In this document: one piece after another, positions 37,981 through 46,087 of the stretch | Numbering within the stretch: the first letter of the stretch is position 1 | Layout: each line of letters starts with the position of its first letter | Origin: Candidatus Omnitrophota bacterium | GTDB taxonomy: Bacteria > Omnitrophota > Gorgyraeia > Zapsychrales > Fredricksoniimonadaceae | DNA: 47,294 nucleotides | Assembly: GCA_903959815.1 (NCBI GenBank) | Contig: CAJBYM010000081.1 | Location: 1 to 47,294 of the forward strand | Reading direction: 5' to 3' | The notes under the pieces: model-generated | The model's input: the letters and a program-made list of their open reading frames with translations, nothing else | The model's database searches: none | What the model was told of the DNA's origin: nothing | Program-made: the position numbers and the translations under genes

Positions 37981-38175
37981 AATGGCGCTATATTAACATC
38001 TGCCCCAAACCATGTCCAGAACGCTTCACATACTCTTACTTCATCCGTCTAAAAAAAGTTCACTCCCCTGGACACAATCAGAAGTTTTCAGGCAAACGTA
38101 ACACTCAAATTCTAAACTTTGCATGGACGGCACAAACATGGTTTGTTAGGATACGGGACAACCTGGGAGATCCTT

Positions 38176-38979
38176 ATGTTCGAACAAATCGTACTCGGCG
38201 CCATTCAAGGCATTACAGAATGGGTCCCTGTCAGCTCCAAAGCCTGCGTGATCGCAGCCAAGGTTCATCTTTTTCATGACACAGGGTCCTTGAATGACCT
38301 GATCAACTACGCTCTGCTTTTGCATCTGGGAACATTTTTTGCAGCCGTTGTCTATTTCCGGGATGATATCAAATCCATCTGCACATCAGCCTTCACACCA
38401 GGGACACCCGATAACGACGGCCGAAAGGTCCTCATCTTCCTCATCATCACAACCGCGTTGACCGCGCTCGGCCAACTGCTCATCAACCAGGTCTCTGCAC
38501 TGGCCCACACAGCCCCGCAGGCTAAAACCCTGATCACCTGCCTGACCGCGGTTTTGCTCATCACTGCCGGATTCCTTCAACTCAGAACAACATCCGCCGG
38601 AAAACGTACACCCAAAGACCTTTCCCTCCTAGACGGGATCTTATTAGGACTGACCCAGGCCGTCGCGACCCTGCCGGGACTTTCGCGGGCAGGTACCACC
38701 ATGGCCATATTGTCCCTACGGGGATTTGATAAAGAGAACATGCTCAAATTAAGCTTCCTCATGAGCCTACCGGTCATCCTCCTGGGAAATATCATCAAGA
38801 ACTACAAAGCCATTTTCTCTTTCGGGCCTCAATGGCTGGGAATCCTGGTGGCTTTTATCGTCGGCATGTTGAGCATCCAAACACTGATGGCCTTCGCCCG
38901 TAGGGTTAATTTCGGAGCTTTTCTGATCTTTATCGGATCTATACTGGCCGTGGCTGTAGCCGTAGGTTTCATAGATTAA
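38176..38979 (+). CDS. uppP: Undecaprenyl-diphosphatase (UppP/BacA family), divergent
   Basis: GAIQGITEWVPVSSKA and LPGLSRAGTTMAILSLRG. Confidence 0.9.
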   Translation: MFEQIVLGAIQGITEWVPVSSKACVIAAKVHLFHDTGSLNDLINYALLLHLGTFFAAVVYFRDDIKSICTSAFTPGTPDNDGRKVLIFLIITTALTALGQLLINQVSALAHTAPQAKTLITCLTAVLLITAGFLQLRTTSAGKRTPKDLSLLDGILLGLTQAVATLPGLSRAGTTMAILSLRGFDKENMLKLSFLMSLPVILLGNIIKNYKAIFSFGPQWLGILVAFIVGMLSIQTLMAFARRVNFGAFLIFIGSILAVAVAVGFID

Positions 38980-39008
38980 AAAAACCACCGCTTAAGGGTG
39001 GTTTCTTT
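38980..39008. terminator. Bidirectional terminator between uppP and tRNA-Glu
   Basis: AAACCACCGCTTAAGGGTGGTTT with T-runs on both sides. Confidence 0.8.
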
Positions 39009-39010
39009 AT

Positions 39011-39088
39011 TGGTAGCCCCAACCGGATTCGAACCGGTGTTTTATGGCTGAGAACCAGACGTCCTGGACCAGGCTAGACGATGGGGCC
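39011..39088 (-). tRNA. tRNA-Glu(CUC), CCA encoded
   Basis: GGCCCCATCGTCTAGCCTGGTCCAGGACGTCTGGTTCTCAGCCATAAAACACCGGTTCGAATCCGGTTGGGGCTACCA; loop TTCTCAG. Confidence 0.9.
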
Positions 39089-39139
39089 GCGAAGGTTGTA
39101 AATATAACACAGAACAAAAATTTTGCAAAAAGTTTTTAC

Positions 39140-39892
39140 ATGCCCTCTCGACTAAGACAAACCACAGGTTTCAAAATAATCGCAGCCACGCTCATTCTGG
39201 CCTCGATCGGGCTGATCCGCTGCGTTTGGGCTAATTCCCTGGGCATCTCTCTCGATGAAAAATGGTACTCTCTTGACCCTGACGTCCTCTTGGTCATGGC
39301 CTGTTATCCGGTCTATCTGTGTTTTTTCATATTCCTTTGCAGCCACCTGATCTTCCGATTTTTTGGTTTCAAGAATATCGGCTATAAACTTTTCGCCTTC
39401 TTTTTCTTCATCCAGTTCGCCCATCTGATCATCCCTCCGGCCGACTACATGGGCATGACCCTTGGGATCCCCTGGAATCTGAAGCCCTACCTCAATGCGC
39501 AAATCATGACCGAAGGCTTCAGCCTGAACCCCTTTGACGATATGCCGAACATGTTCTATTTCCCTATATACTTCACCCCCCTGCTGATGCTCTTCACACG
39601 CCTAACGACTTTCGGCATCAACCTGACCTGGATCCTGGTCTTTGCCGCTTTCCTTATTTTTTCCTGCAAGATCCTCAAGATACCCTTTGGCAAAAGCCTC
39701 TTAATCCTTAGCCTGATATTCCAGGTCATGTACTGGCCGATCTACAAATATTTCTTCATTTTCGACGGCCTGTTCAACTACTTCACCGCAACCCCTTATC
39801 ACAATCATTTTGGATACGCTCTTTATTTTCTTCTGAGTAGTGTCGTGGGGATCACATATTTTATTTACGCCTCCAAGAAGACAGATTTCTAG
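39140..39892 (+). CDS. Hypothetical polytopic membrane protein
   Basis: Multiple TM stretches; first ATG after tRNA-Glu at 39140 (the upstream ATG at 39044 lies inside the antisense tRNA). Confidence 0.5.
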   Translation: MPSRLRQTTGFKIIAATLILASIGLIRCVWANSLGISLDEKWYSLDPDVLLVMACYPVYLCFFIFLCSHLIFRFFGFKNIGYKLFAFFFFIQFAHLIIPPADYMGMTLGIPWNLKPYLNAQIMTEGFSLNPFDDMPNMFYFPIYFTPLLMLFTRLTTFGINLTWILVFAAFLIFSCKILKIPFGKSLLILSLIFQVMYWPIYKYFFIFDGLFNYFTATPYHNHFGYALYFLLSSVVGITYFIYASKKTDF

Positions 39893-39905
39893 GCCCATCC
39901 TTTAC

Positions 39906-39934
39906 TTGACATCAGTTTCAGCTGAAGGTATCAT
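39906..39934 (+). promoter_or_regulatory. amt operon sigma70-type promoter
   Basis: TTGACA (39906-39911) - 17 nt - TATCAT (39929-39934). Confidence 0.75.
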
Positions 39935-39939
39935 TCTCC

Positions 39940-40050
39940 CATCTTGAACAAGCGCCGTTGTTTGCTCAAGACGCAATGATGTAACATTTATACGGGCAAT
40001 GACGCCCGATCTTTCCGGTATCAGCATCGGAGGGGTCGGGCTTTTTCTTT
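39940..40050 (+). promoter_or_regulatory. Structured amt leader with alternative antiterminator/terminator hairpins
   Basis: CGGGC/GCCCG hairpin (39993-39997/40004-40008) overlaps the 5' arm of a 14-bp terminator stem 40004-40041 followed by TTTTTCTTT. Confidence 0.6.
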
Positions 40051-40086
40051 TGGCAAAAATCTTATTCCACCAACGAAAGGATGCTT

Positions 40087-41325
40087 ATGTCCCAACCACT
40101 GCCTATTAACGCCGGAGACACGGCCTGGGTCCTCATTTCAGCGGGGCTTGTCATGCTCATGACACCCGCACTCGCCTTTTTCTATGGAGGCATGGTGAGG
40201 CGAAAGAACATTCTCGCTATTTTAATGAAATGCTTCGCTTGCCTCGGCGTTGTTCTTTTATTATGGGCCATCTACGGCTATTCCCTGGCCTTTGGCCGCG
40301 GCAATGCTTTTATCGGCGGACTCGAATGGCTAGGCCTTCAAGGCGTGGGCGCTGCGCCCAACCCCGACTATGCTCCGACGGTACCCCACAGCGCGTTCAT
40401 GATCTTCCAGGCCATGTTCGCCGTGATCACCCCTGCGGTCATTATCGGGTCGCTGGTCGAACGCATCAAATTCTCTGCCTTCCTTGTTTTTATTGTCCTG
40501 TGGCTAACCCTTGTTTATATCCCCATCTGCCATATGGTCTGGGCCGCCGACGGCTGGCTGAAAACAAAAGGCGTTCTGGATTTCGCGGGGGGATGTGTCG
40601 TCGAGATCAACTGCGGCGTCGCCGGGCTTGTCAGCGCGCTCATCCTCGGCCGTCGCATCGGCCTGACCCGTCCGACTTTGCATAACCTTCCTTTGGTGAT
40701 CCTGGGCGGAGGGCTTTTATGGTTCGGATGGCTCGGATTTAATGCAGGCTCAGCGCTAGCCGCCAACGGTGTTGCTGCCAATGCTTTCGTCACAACCAAC
40801 CTCGCGGCCGCGGCCGCAGCCGTCAGCTGGGCAACGGTTGAATGGCTTATGACCGGAAAACCTACCATGTTCGGAACGATCTCCGGTGTTATTGCAGGCC
40901 TTGTGGCCATCACACCGGCCTGCGGCTTCGTTGAACCCTGGGCCGCTATGATCATCGGCTTTGTTGTCGGCCCTTTAAGCTTCTTTGCCGTCAGCACGAT
41001 CAAACAAAAATTCGGCTACGACGATTCTCTTGATGCTTTTGGCGTGCATGGCGTCGGCGGCTTCTGGGGCATGATCGCAACGGGGATCTTTGCGACCACG
41101 GCCGTTAATCCAGCAGGAGCAAACGGGCTTTTGCTAGGCAACATTGCCACCTTCAAAACACAAATATTTTCAGCCTGCTTCACGGTCATTTACTGCGCCG
41201 TCGCAACGGCGCTCATCTGTTTTGCCGTCGATAAGGTCCTGGGCCTACGCGTGACCCCGGAAGAAGAGATCATGGGGCTCGATCTCACACAACATTACGA
41301 ACGCGCCTATACCATGCTGGAATAA
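40087..41325 (+). CDS. amt: Ammonium transporter
   Basis: INAGDTAWVLISAGLVMLMTPALAFFYGGMVR; DAFGVHGVGGFWG. Confidence 0.98.
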   Translation: MSQPLPINAGDTAWVLISAGLVMLMTPALAFFYGGMVRRKNILAILMKCFACLGVVLLLWAIYGYSLAFGRGNAFIGGLEWLGLQGVGAAPNPDYAPTVPHSAFMIFQAMFAVITPAVIIGSLVERIKFSAFLVFIVLWLTLVYIPICHMVWAADGWLKTKGVLDFAGGCVVEINCGVAGLVSALILGRRIGLTRPTLHNLPLVILGGGLLWFGWLGFNAGSALAANGVAANAFVTTNLAAAAAAVSWATVEWLMTGKPTMFGTISGVIAGLVAITPACGFVEPWAAMIIGFVVGPLSFFAVSTIKQKFGYDDSLDAFGVHGVGGFWGMIATGIFATTAVNPAGANGLLLGNIATFKTQIFSACFTVIYCAVATALICFAVDKVLGLRVTPEEEIMGLDLTQHYERAYTMLE

Positions 41326-41375
41326 TCTCTATAACACGTAGGGGCAGATTTTAAGCCCGCCCATGAAAGGAACAT

Positions 41376-41717
41376 ATGAAACTCATCACAGCGATCATCC
41401 AGCCCCACCGGCTCGACGATGTCAAAAAAGAACTTTATGCCGCAGAGGTCAACCTTGTCACCGTCTCCGAAGCTCTCGGCCACGGACGGCAATTAGGTGT
41501 CGACGAGTTCTACCGCGGTATTAAAGAAACAGGAAATCTTCTTCGAAAGATCCGGCTCGACATCGCGGTCAATGAAGAATTCGTAGAACGCACCATTGCC
41601 GCGGTCATCAAAGGAGCACGGACAGGCAAGATCGGCGACGGGAAGATCTTCGTCACAGAACTCACGCGCTGCATCCGCATCCGCACAGGAGAAGAAGGCC
41701 CTAAAGCCATCGGCTAA
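41376..41717 (+). CDS. glnK: PII signal transduction protein (GlnB/GlnK)
   Basis: MKLITAIIQPHRLDDVKKEL; T-loop EFYRG; KIGDGKIFV. Confidence 0.96.
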   Translation: MKLITAIIQPHRLDDVKKELYAAEVNLVTVSEALGHGRQLGVDEFYRGIKETGNLLRKIRLDIAVNEEFVERTIAAVIKGARTGKIGDGKIFVTELTRCIRIRTGEEGPKAIG

Positions 41718-41739
41718 GGATCTCAAAAACACGTATTAC

Positions 41740-41796
41740 TTTGGGGACATATACAAAATTGGCTTTTAATTTGGTACGTGTCCCCAAAATTTTTTG
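41740..41796 (+). terminator. Long REP-like hairpin/terminator after glnK
   Basis: TTTGGGGACA...TGTCCCCAAA with near-continuous inner pairing, then ATTTTTTG. Confidence 0.7.
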
Positions 41797-41809
41797 ATAC
41801 AATGGCATC

Positions 41810-42997
41810 ATGGCTACGCATATCGGCATAGGATTTTCATCCACCAGCGACCCTGTCGAAGCATTCAAAGCTGCCGCCATCGAGGCCAAGACCCAACTGA
41901 ATGCCGTGCACACCGACCTCGTCATCATCTTTGCAACATCCGCTTACGCGAACACCCAGGGCATCGTAACATTACAACGCATCCTGCAACCCAAGCGCCT
42001 GATTGGGTCGATCACGCCCGGGATCATCTTCGGCGACCGCGTGGAAACACGTGGTGTCGGCGTCATGGCCATCATCTCCGATGATTGGCATTTCTCGACC
42101 GCAAGCCTAGATCAATTAAACCTGATTCCAGCACGCGAAGCCGGCTATAGTCTGGCGCAATCTCTTTTGGCTGATCACAAAACTCCCCAACGCAGCACCT
42201 GCCTCTATTTCTACGACGGACTTCGTAAGAACGGAACTCAGTTTTGTGCCGGGATCCGTGAAGAACTGGGCAATGCTTTGCCGATCGTCGGCGCCATTGG
42301 GGTCGACAGCACCAAAATCACCGCCACCCATCATTTTTATCAGGACCGCATCCTGGCAGACGCAGCCGTCGGCCTGCTGATCGGAGGTGCCAGTGTTGTT
42401 TCCATCGCAGCCCGCCACAGCTGGCAACCCCTGGGAAAACCCAGGATCATTGACAACTCGAGTGGGAACGTCATCCTCAGCATTGACAAACAACCCGCCG
42501 TGCGACTTTACGAAAATTATTTTCATGCCGCAGACGCCATCTTAAGAGCGGAACAGCTCGAAGATATCCGCCTGCTTTATCCGCTGGGTATCGGCACATC
42601 AACGCCCAGAGAATATTTGATCCGCATGCCTATTGACATACCGGATGACGGTAGTATCTTATGTCAGGGAGATGTATCGACGGGAAGTCCGGTGCATTTG
42701 ATGATCACCGATAAAGATGCCTGCCGCCAAAGCATCCACGATGCGGCGATGGACATCCGGACCCAGCTTTTCGGAAAACAACCCAAGTTCATTCTTGTGT
42801 TTGAATCTCTGATGCGCCGCAAGATCCTTGGCCGCAGCGGCATACAAGGGATCCATGCGATCCAGGAAGTTCTGGGCCATTCGGTCCCCGTCTTCGGCAT
42901 GTACACCGCCGGTGAAGTGGCGCCTCTGGGAACGCTAAAAACAGTATCACGAACTCAGCTCTTAAACGGGAGTGTTGTACTCCTAGCGATCGGATAA
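41810..42997 (+). CDS. FIST (FIST_N/FIST_C) sensory domain protein
   Basis: GIGFSSTSDPVEAFKAAAIEAKTQL..., GMYTAGEVAPLGTLKTVSRTQLLNGSVVLLAI. Confidence 0.9.
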   Translation: MATHIGIGFSSTSDPVEAFKAAAIEAKTQLNAVHTDLVIIFATSAYANTQGIVTLQRILQPKRLIGSITPGIIFGDRVETRGVGVMAIISDDWHFSTASLDQLNLIPAREAGYSLAQSLLADHKTPQRSTCLYFYDGLRKNGTQFCAGIREELGNALPIVGAIGVDSTKITATHHFYQDRILADAAVGLLIGGASVVSIAARHSWQPLGKPRIIDNSSGNVILSIDKQPAVRLYENYFHAADAILRAEQLEDIRLLYPLGIGTSTPREYLIRMPIDIPDDGSILCQGDVSTGSPVHLMITDKDACRQSIHDAAMDIRTQLFGKQPKFILVFESLMRRKILGRSGIQGIHAIQEVLGHSVPVFGMYTAGEVAPLGTLKTVSRTQLLNGSVVLLAIG

Positions 42998-43000
42998 TGC

Positions 43001-44563
43001 ATGGCCGGTGTCGCATACCCTGTTAACCAGGTTGATATTACCCCGTTTCTTATTGTGGCAAGCCTGCTCCTCGTCCTGGGGATCAGTGTACTCGCCTACT
43101 TCTTCATTGGAAAGAGCGAAGAGTTTAAAGAACTGAAGGCCTCATTCGATAAAATGATGCGCTCTTTCAATGAACTCGATGAACAAGCCAAGCTCATCGT
43201 CAAAACCGACCTGGAACTGAACAAGATCCAGGAAGAGCTCGACCGCCGTCTCATCGGGCTGAACACACTGCAAAAACTCGCCCGCACTATGAGCATGACC
43301 CTTGATGAACAAGAACTCTTCCAGAAAATCAACCAGGACCTTGCCACAGAACTTGGCTTTTCACGCGCGCTGGTGCTCGCCTACGATGAGAACAACGCGA
43401 TGAATACGCGCGTCAATATCGGGATCGATCCTTCCAAGCTCGAGCACATTCAAAGCGAGCTGACCGTGGATCCCCAGTTCTTAAATGCGCTTAAGAACGG
43501 CATGACATTTTCATCTCTGAACTCATCGCAAAAAACAAAAGCCCGCATCGTCCAACTTTTTGAAACAGAACATTTCATCCTTTCGCCGCTGCTCACACAG
43601 CGGGGAGTTTCAGGTGCGCTATTCGTAGGCAATCGCTACACCTCACCTGCCGTAACGGAAGGTGACGAAGAGATCGTGGCGATCCTGGCCAGCCAATTGG
43701 CCCAATCGCTGGAAAACTCCCAACTCTTCGAACAGGTTTACAGCTCCAGCCGCACACTGGAAACCAAGGTCAATGAACGCACCAAAGAACTCTCGCATGC
43801 GCTTAAAGACGTCGAAGAGATCTCAAAAAAGAAATCAGAATTTATCTCTGCCGTTTCGCATGAACTGCGCACGCCGCTGACATCCATTAAAGGCTATGCC
43901 TCGATCCTCATGACAGGAAAAGTCGGCGAGATCCCGGATGCGGTCAAAGAACGCCTGGGCAAGATCAATACGCACTCCGACAACCTTGTGAAGCTCATCA
44001 ACGACCTTCTGGATATTTCACGCATCGAATCCGGCCGCGTCGAAATGAAGGCCGAACCCCATGCGATCCGCCCGATGCTAGACAACATTTCAGATCTGCT
44101 GACACCACAGCTCAGGGATAAAGGTGTTACCATCAAACTCAATATTCCTGCAGATCTGCCGATGCTTGAATACGACGACACCCAGCTTGACCGCGTCTTT
44201 ATCAACCTCATCGGTAATGCGATCAAGTTCACGCCAGCCAACGGCATCATCACGGTCAACGCGCATCCCAATCTTGAACGGCGTGAAGTTGTTTTTGAAG
44301 TGGCGGATACCGGCATCGGGATCAACAAAGAAAACTTAACCAAGCTTTTTGACGAATTCTTCCGCGTGGACAATGAGATCAACATGAAAGTTAAAGGTAC
44401 AGGGCTTGGCCTGGCACTGGCCAAGAATATTGTCGAGGCTCACTATGGTCACATGTGGGTCACAAGCGAAGAAGGCCATGGAACAACGTTCCACTTTACG
44501 ATCCCGTTTGAACACAAACTTAAAGAAACCAAGAAAACCAAAAAAACCATAGGTGACGCATGA
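43001..44563 (+). CDS. Membrane sensor histidine kinase with GAF domain
   Basis: N-term TM, GAF-like region, AVSHELRTPLTSIKGYASIL, DTGIGI, KGTGLGLALA. Confidence 0.93.
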   Translation: MAGVAYPVNQVDITPFLIVASLLLVLGISVLAYFFIGKSEEFKELKASFDKMMRSFNELDEQAKLIVKTDLELNKIQEELDRRLIGLNTLQKLARTMSMTLDEQELFQKINQDLATELGFSRALVLAYDENNAMNTRVNIGIDPSKLEHIQSELTVDPQFLNALKNGMTFSSLNSSQKTKARIVQLFETEHFILSPLLTQRGVSGALFVGNRYTSPAVTEGDEEIVAILASQLAQSLENSQLFEQVYSSSRTLETKVNERTKELSHALKDVEEISKKKSEFISAVSHELRTPLTSIKGYASILMTGKVGEIPDAVKERLGKINTHSDNLVKLINDLLDISRIESGRVEMKAEPHAIRPMLDNISDLLTPQLRDKGVTIKLNIPADLPMLEYDDTQLDRVFINLIGNAIKFTPANGIITVNAHPNLERREVVFEVADTGIGINKENLTKLFDEFFRVDNEINMKVKGTGLGLALAKNIVEAHYGHMWVTSEEGHGTTFHFTIPFEHKLKETKKTKKTIGDA

Positions 44564-45501
44564 AACGCGAGAGGATCCTGATCATCGACGACGACCCGGA
44601 CATCCTGGATGTCCTGGAACTAACGCTTTCCGAACGCTTTGATGTGATCAAGGCGGCCAACGGCGCCGAAGGCCTGACCCAGGCGCGTACCGGTAACCCT
44701 GATATCATCATCACAGACTATATGATGCCGGTCATGAACGGCCCGGATTTCTGCAAAGAACTGCGCAAAGATGTGCTTTTAACCCACATCCCCATCATCA
44801 TGCTGACGGGCAAAGGTGAAACCAAGGATATGGTCAAAGGGATCAATGCCGGTGCTGACGACTACCTGATCAAGCCCTTTGAACCCGAAAGTCTCCTGGC
44901 ACGCATCAGCATGATCGTGGCGCGTACCATACGAAACCTGGACGCCAATCCACTGACCCATCTGCCCGGCAATGCCTCGATCATGGATGAACTGCAAAGC
45001 CGCATCGAAAGCGGCAGCGCATTTGCTGTCGGATACTGTGACCTGGATAAATTCAAACTTTATAACGATAAATACGGATTTGAAAAAGGTGATGAGATCA
45101 TCAAAGCCACAGCCCGCACGATCATCCAGGCGGCAAAGGCCCAAACAGCAAGCAATGTTTTCGTGGGACATATCGGTGGAGATGATTTTGTTTTCGTTTC
45201 GGATGACAACATCGCGGACACCATCAGCCAAAAGATCATTGACCTTTTTGATGCCGCAGCTCCGAGCTTCTACTCGGAAGAAGACCGCGAAACAGGCTAT
45301 ATCATCGGGAAAGACCGGCAGGGCAATGAAATGCGTACAGGTTTAATGTCGATCTCCATCGGCATTGTGTCCAATGCGTTCACCAAGATCACCCACGTGG
45401 CACAGATCGGTGAGATCGGGGCAGAATTAAAGAAGTTTGCTAAGGGGCAGGATAAAAGCAATTACGTCAGGGACAAGCGAAAAACCGAACGGGCGCCTTA
45501 A
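44560..45501 (+). CDS. Response regulator with GGDEF-type output domain (GGDDF variant)
   Basis: IIDDDPDILD..ITDYMMPVMNG..LIKPFEPE then GYCDLDKFKLYNDKYGFEKGDEII ... HIGGDDFVFVSDD. Confidence 0.92.
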   Translation: MKRERILIIDDDPDILDVLELTLSERFDVIKAANGAEGLTQARTGNPDIIITDYMMPVMNGPDFCKELRKDVLLTHIPIIMLTGKGETKDMVKGINAGADDYLIKPFEPESLLARISMIVARTIRNLDANPLTHLPGNASIMDELQSRIESGSAFAVGYCDLDKFKLYNDKYGFEKGDEIIKATARTIIQAAKAQTASNVFVGHIGGDDFVFVSDDNIADTISQKIIDLFDAAAPSFYSEEDRETGYIIGKDRQGNEMRTGLMSISIGIVSNAFTKITHVAQIGEIGAELKKFAKGQDKSNYVRDKRKTERAP

Positions 45502-46055
45502 TCTCCTCCACCAGAAGGATGAGTCTCGCAGTGCCCATAGGGCTGGCTTGGAAGACAAACTTCCTCTTGATTATACATTACGCCCGTCTCTATACCATCT
45601 GGACACGGCGCTTCGTCGCAAGCTTCACGGGGCCCAGACCAGGTCCCCAAATGACAATACCAAAAGTGACAGTCAGGTGGCGGTGGCGGTGGCGGCCCTG
45701 CGGAACAATCCCCTCGCCTGATCGCAACATCAACACAAGCCGTCCCTCCAAAAGCCGGACGCGGACAAGCGCACTCACGGGCCTGAAAGCCATCAATACA
45801 AGAACTCCACTGGCACCAACCTCCGTCGATCTTGGACGGATTGACACTGGTAAAGGTCGTCCCGTCAAAATAACCACCCATGATCGCCCGAGTACCCGTA
45901 TTAAAATATTCCGCTGTCTTATTATGGGTGCGTTCCAATACACCGCCGCCATTATTCTTGAACGCCAAGAACACAATGACAACCACCACAACCATAACAA
46001 GAATATACTCCATCATGGTCTGGGCTTTTAAATAGAGAGGGCGGTGTTTGTTCAT
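45498..46055 (-). CDS. Class III signal-peptide pilin-like protein with thrombospondin type-1-like Cys domain
   Basis: KA|QTMMEYILVMVVVVVIVFLAF; GGWCQWSSCIDGFQARECACPRPAFGGTACVDVAIRRGDC; Pro7 linker; second Cys-rich segment. Confidence 0.7.
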   Translation of the reverse strand: MNKHRPLYLKAQTMMEYILVMVVVVVIVFLAFKNNGGGVLERTHNKTAEYFNTGTRAIMGGYFDGTTFTSVNPSKIDGGWCQWSSCIDGFQARECACPRPAFGGTACVDVAIRRGDCSAGPPPPPPPDCHFWYCHLGTWSGPREACDEAPCPDGIETGVMYNQEEVCLPSQPYGHCETHPSGGGD

Positions 46056-46087
46056 GTTAATAATATATCATACCCTTTAATATTTTG

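Noticed and set aside
39044-39139. N-terminal extension of the membrane ORF starting at 39044
   Set aside because: Overlaps the minus-strand tRNA-Glu; translation is more plausible from ATG 39140.
39940-40041. c-di-GMP-I riboswitch in the amt leader
   Set aside because: GACGCAAT resembles part of the GEMM core, but the GGGCAAACC/tetraloop-receptor parts are missing from the right places.
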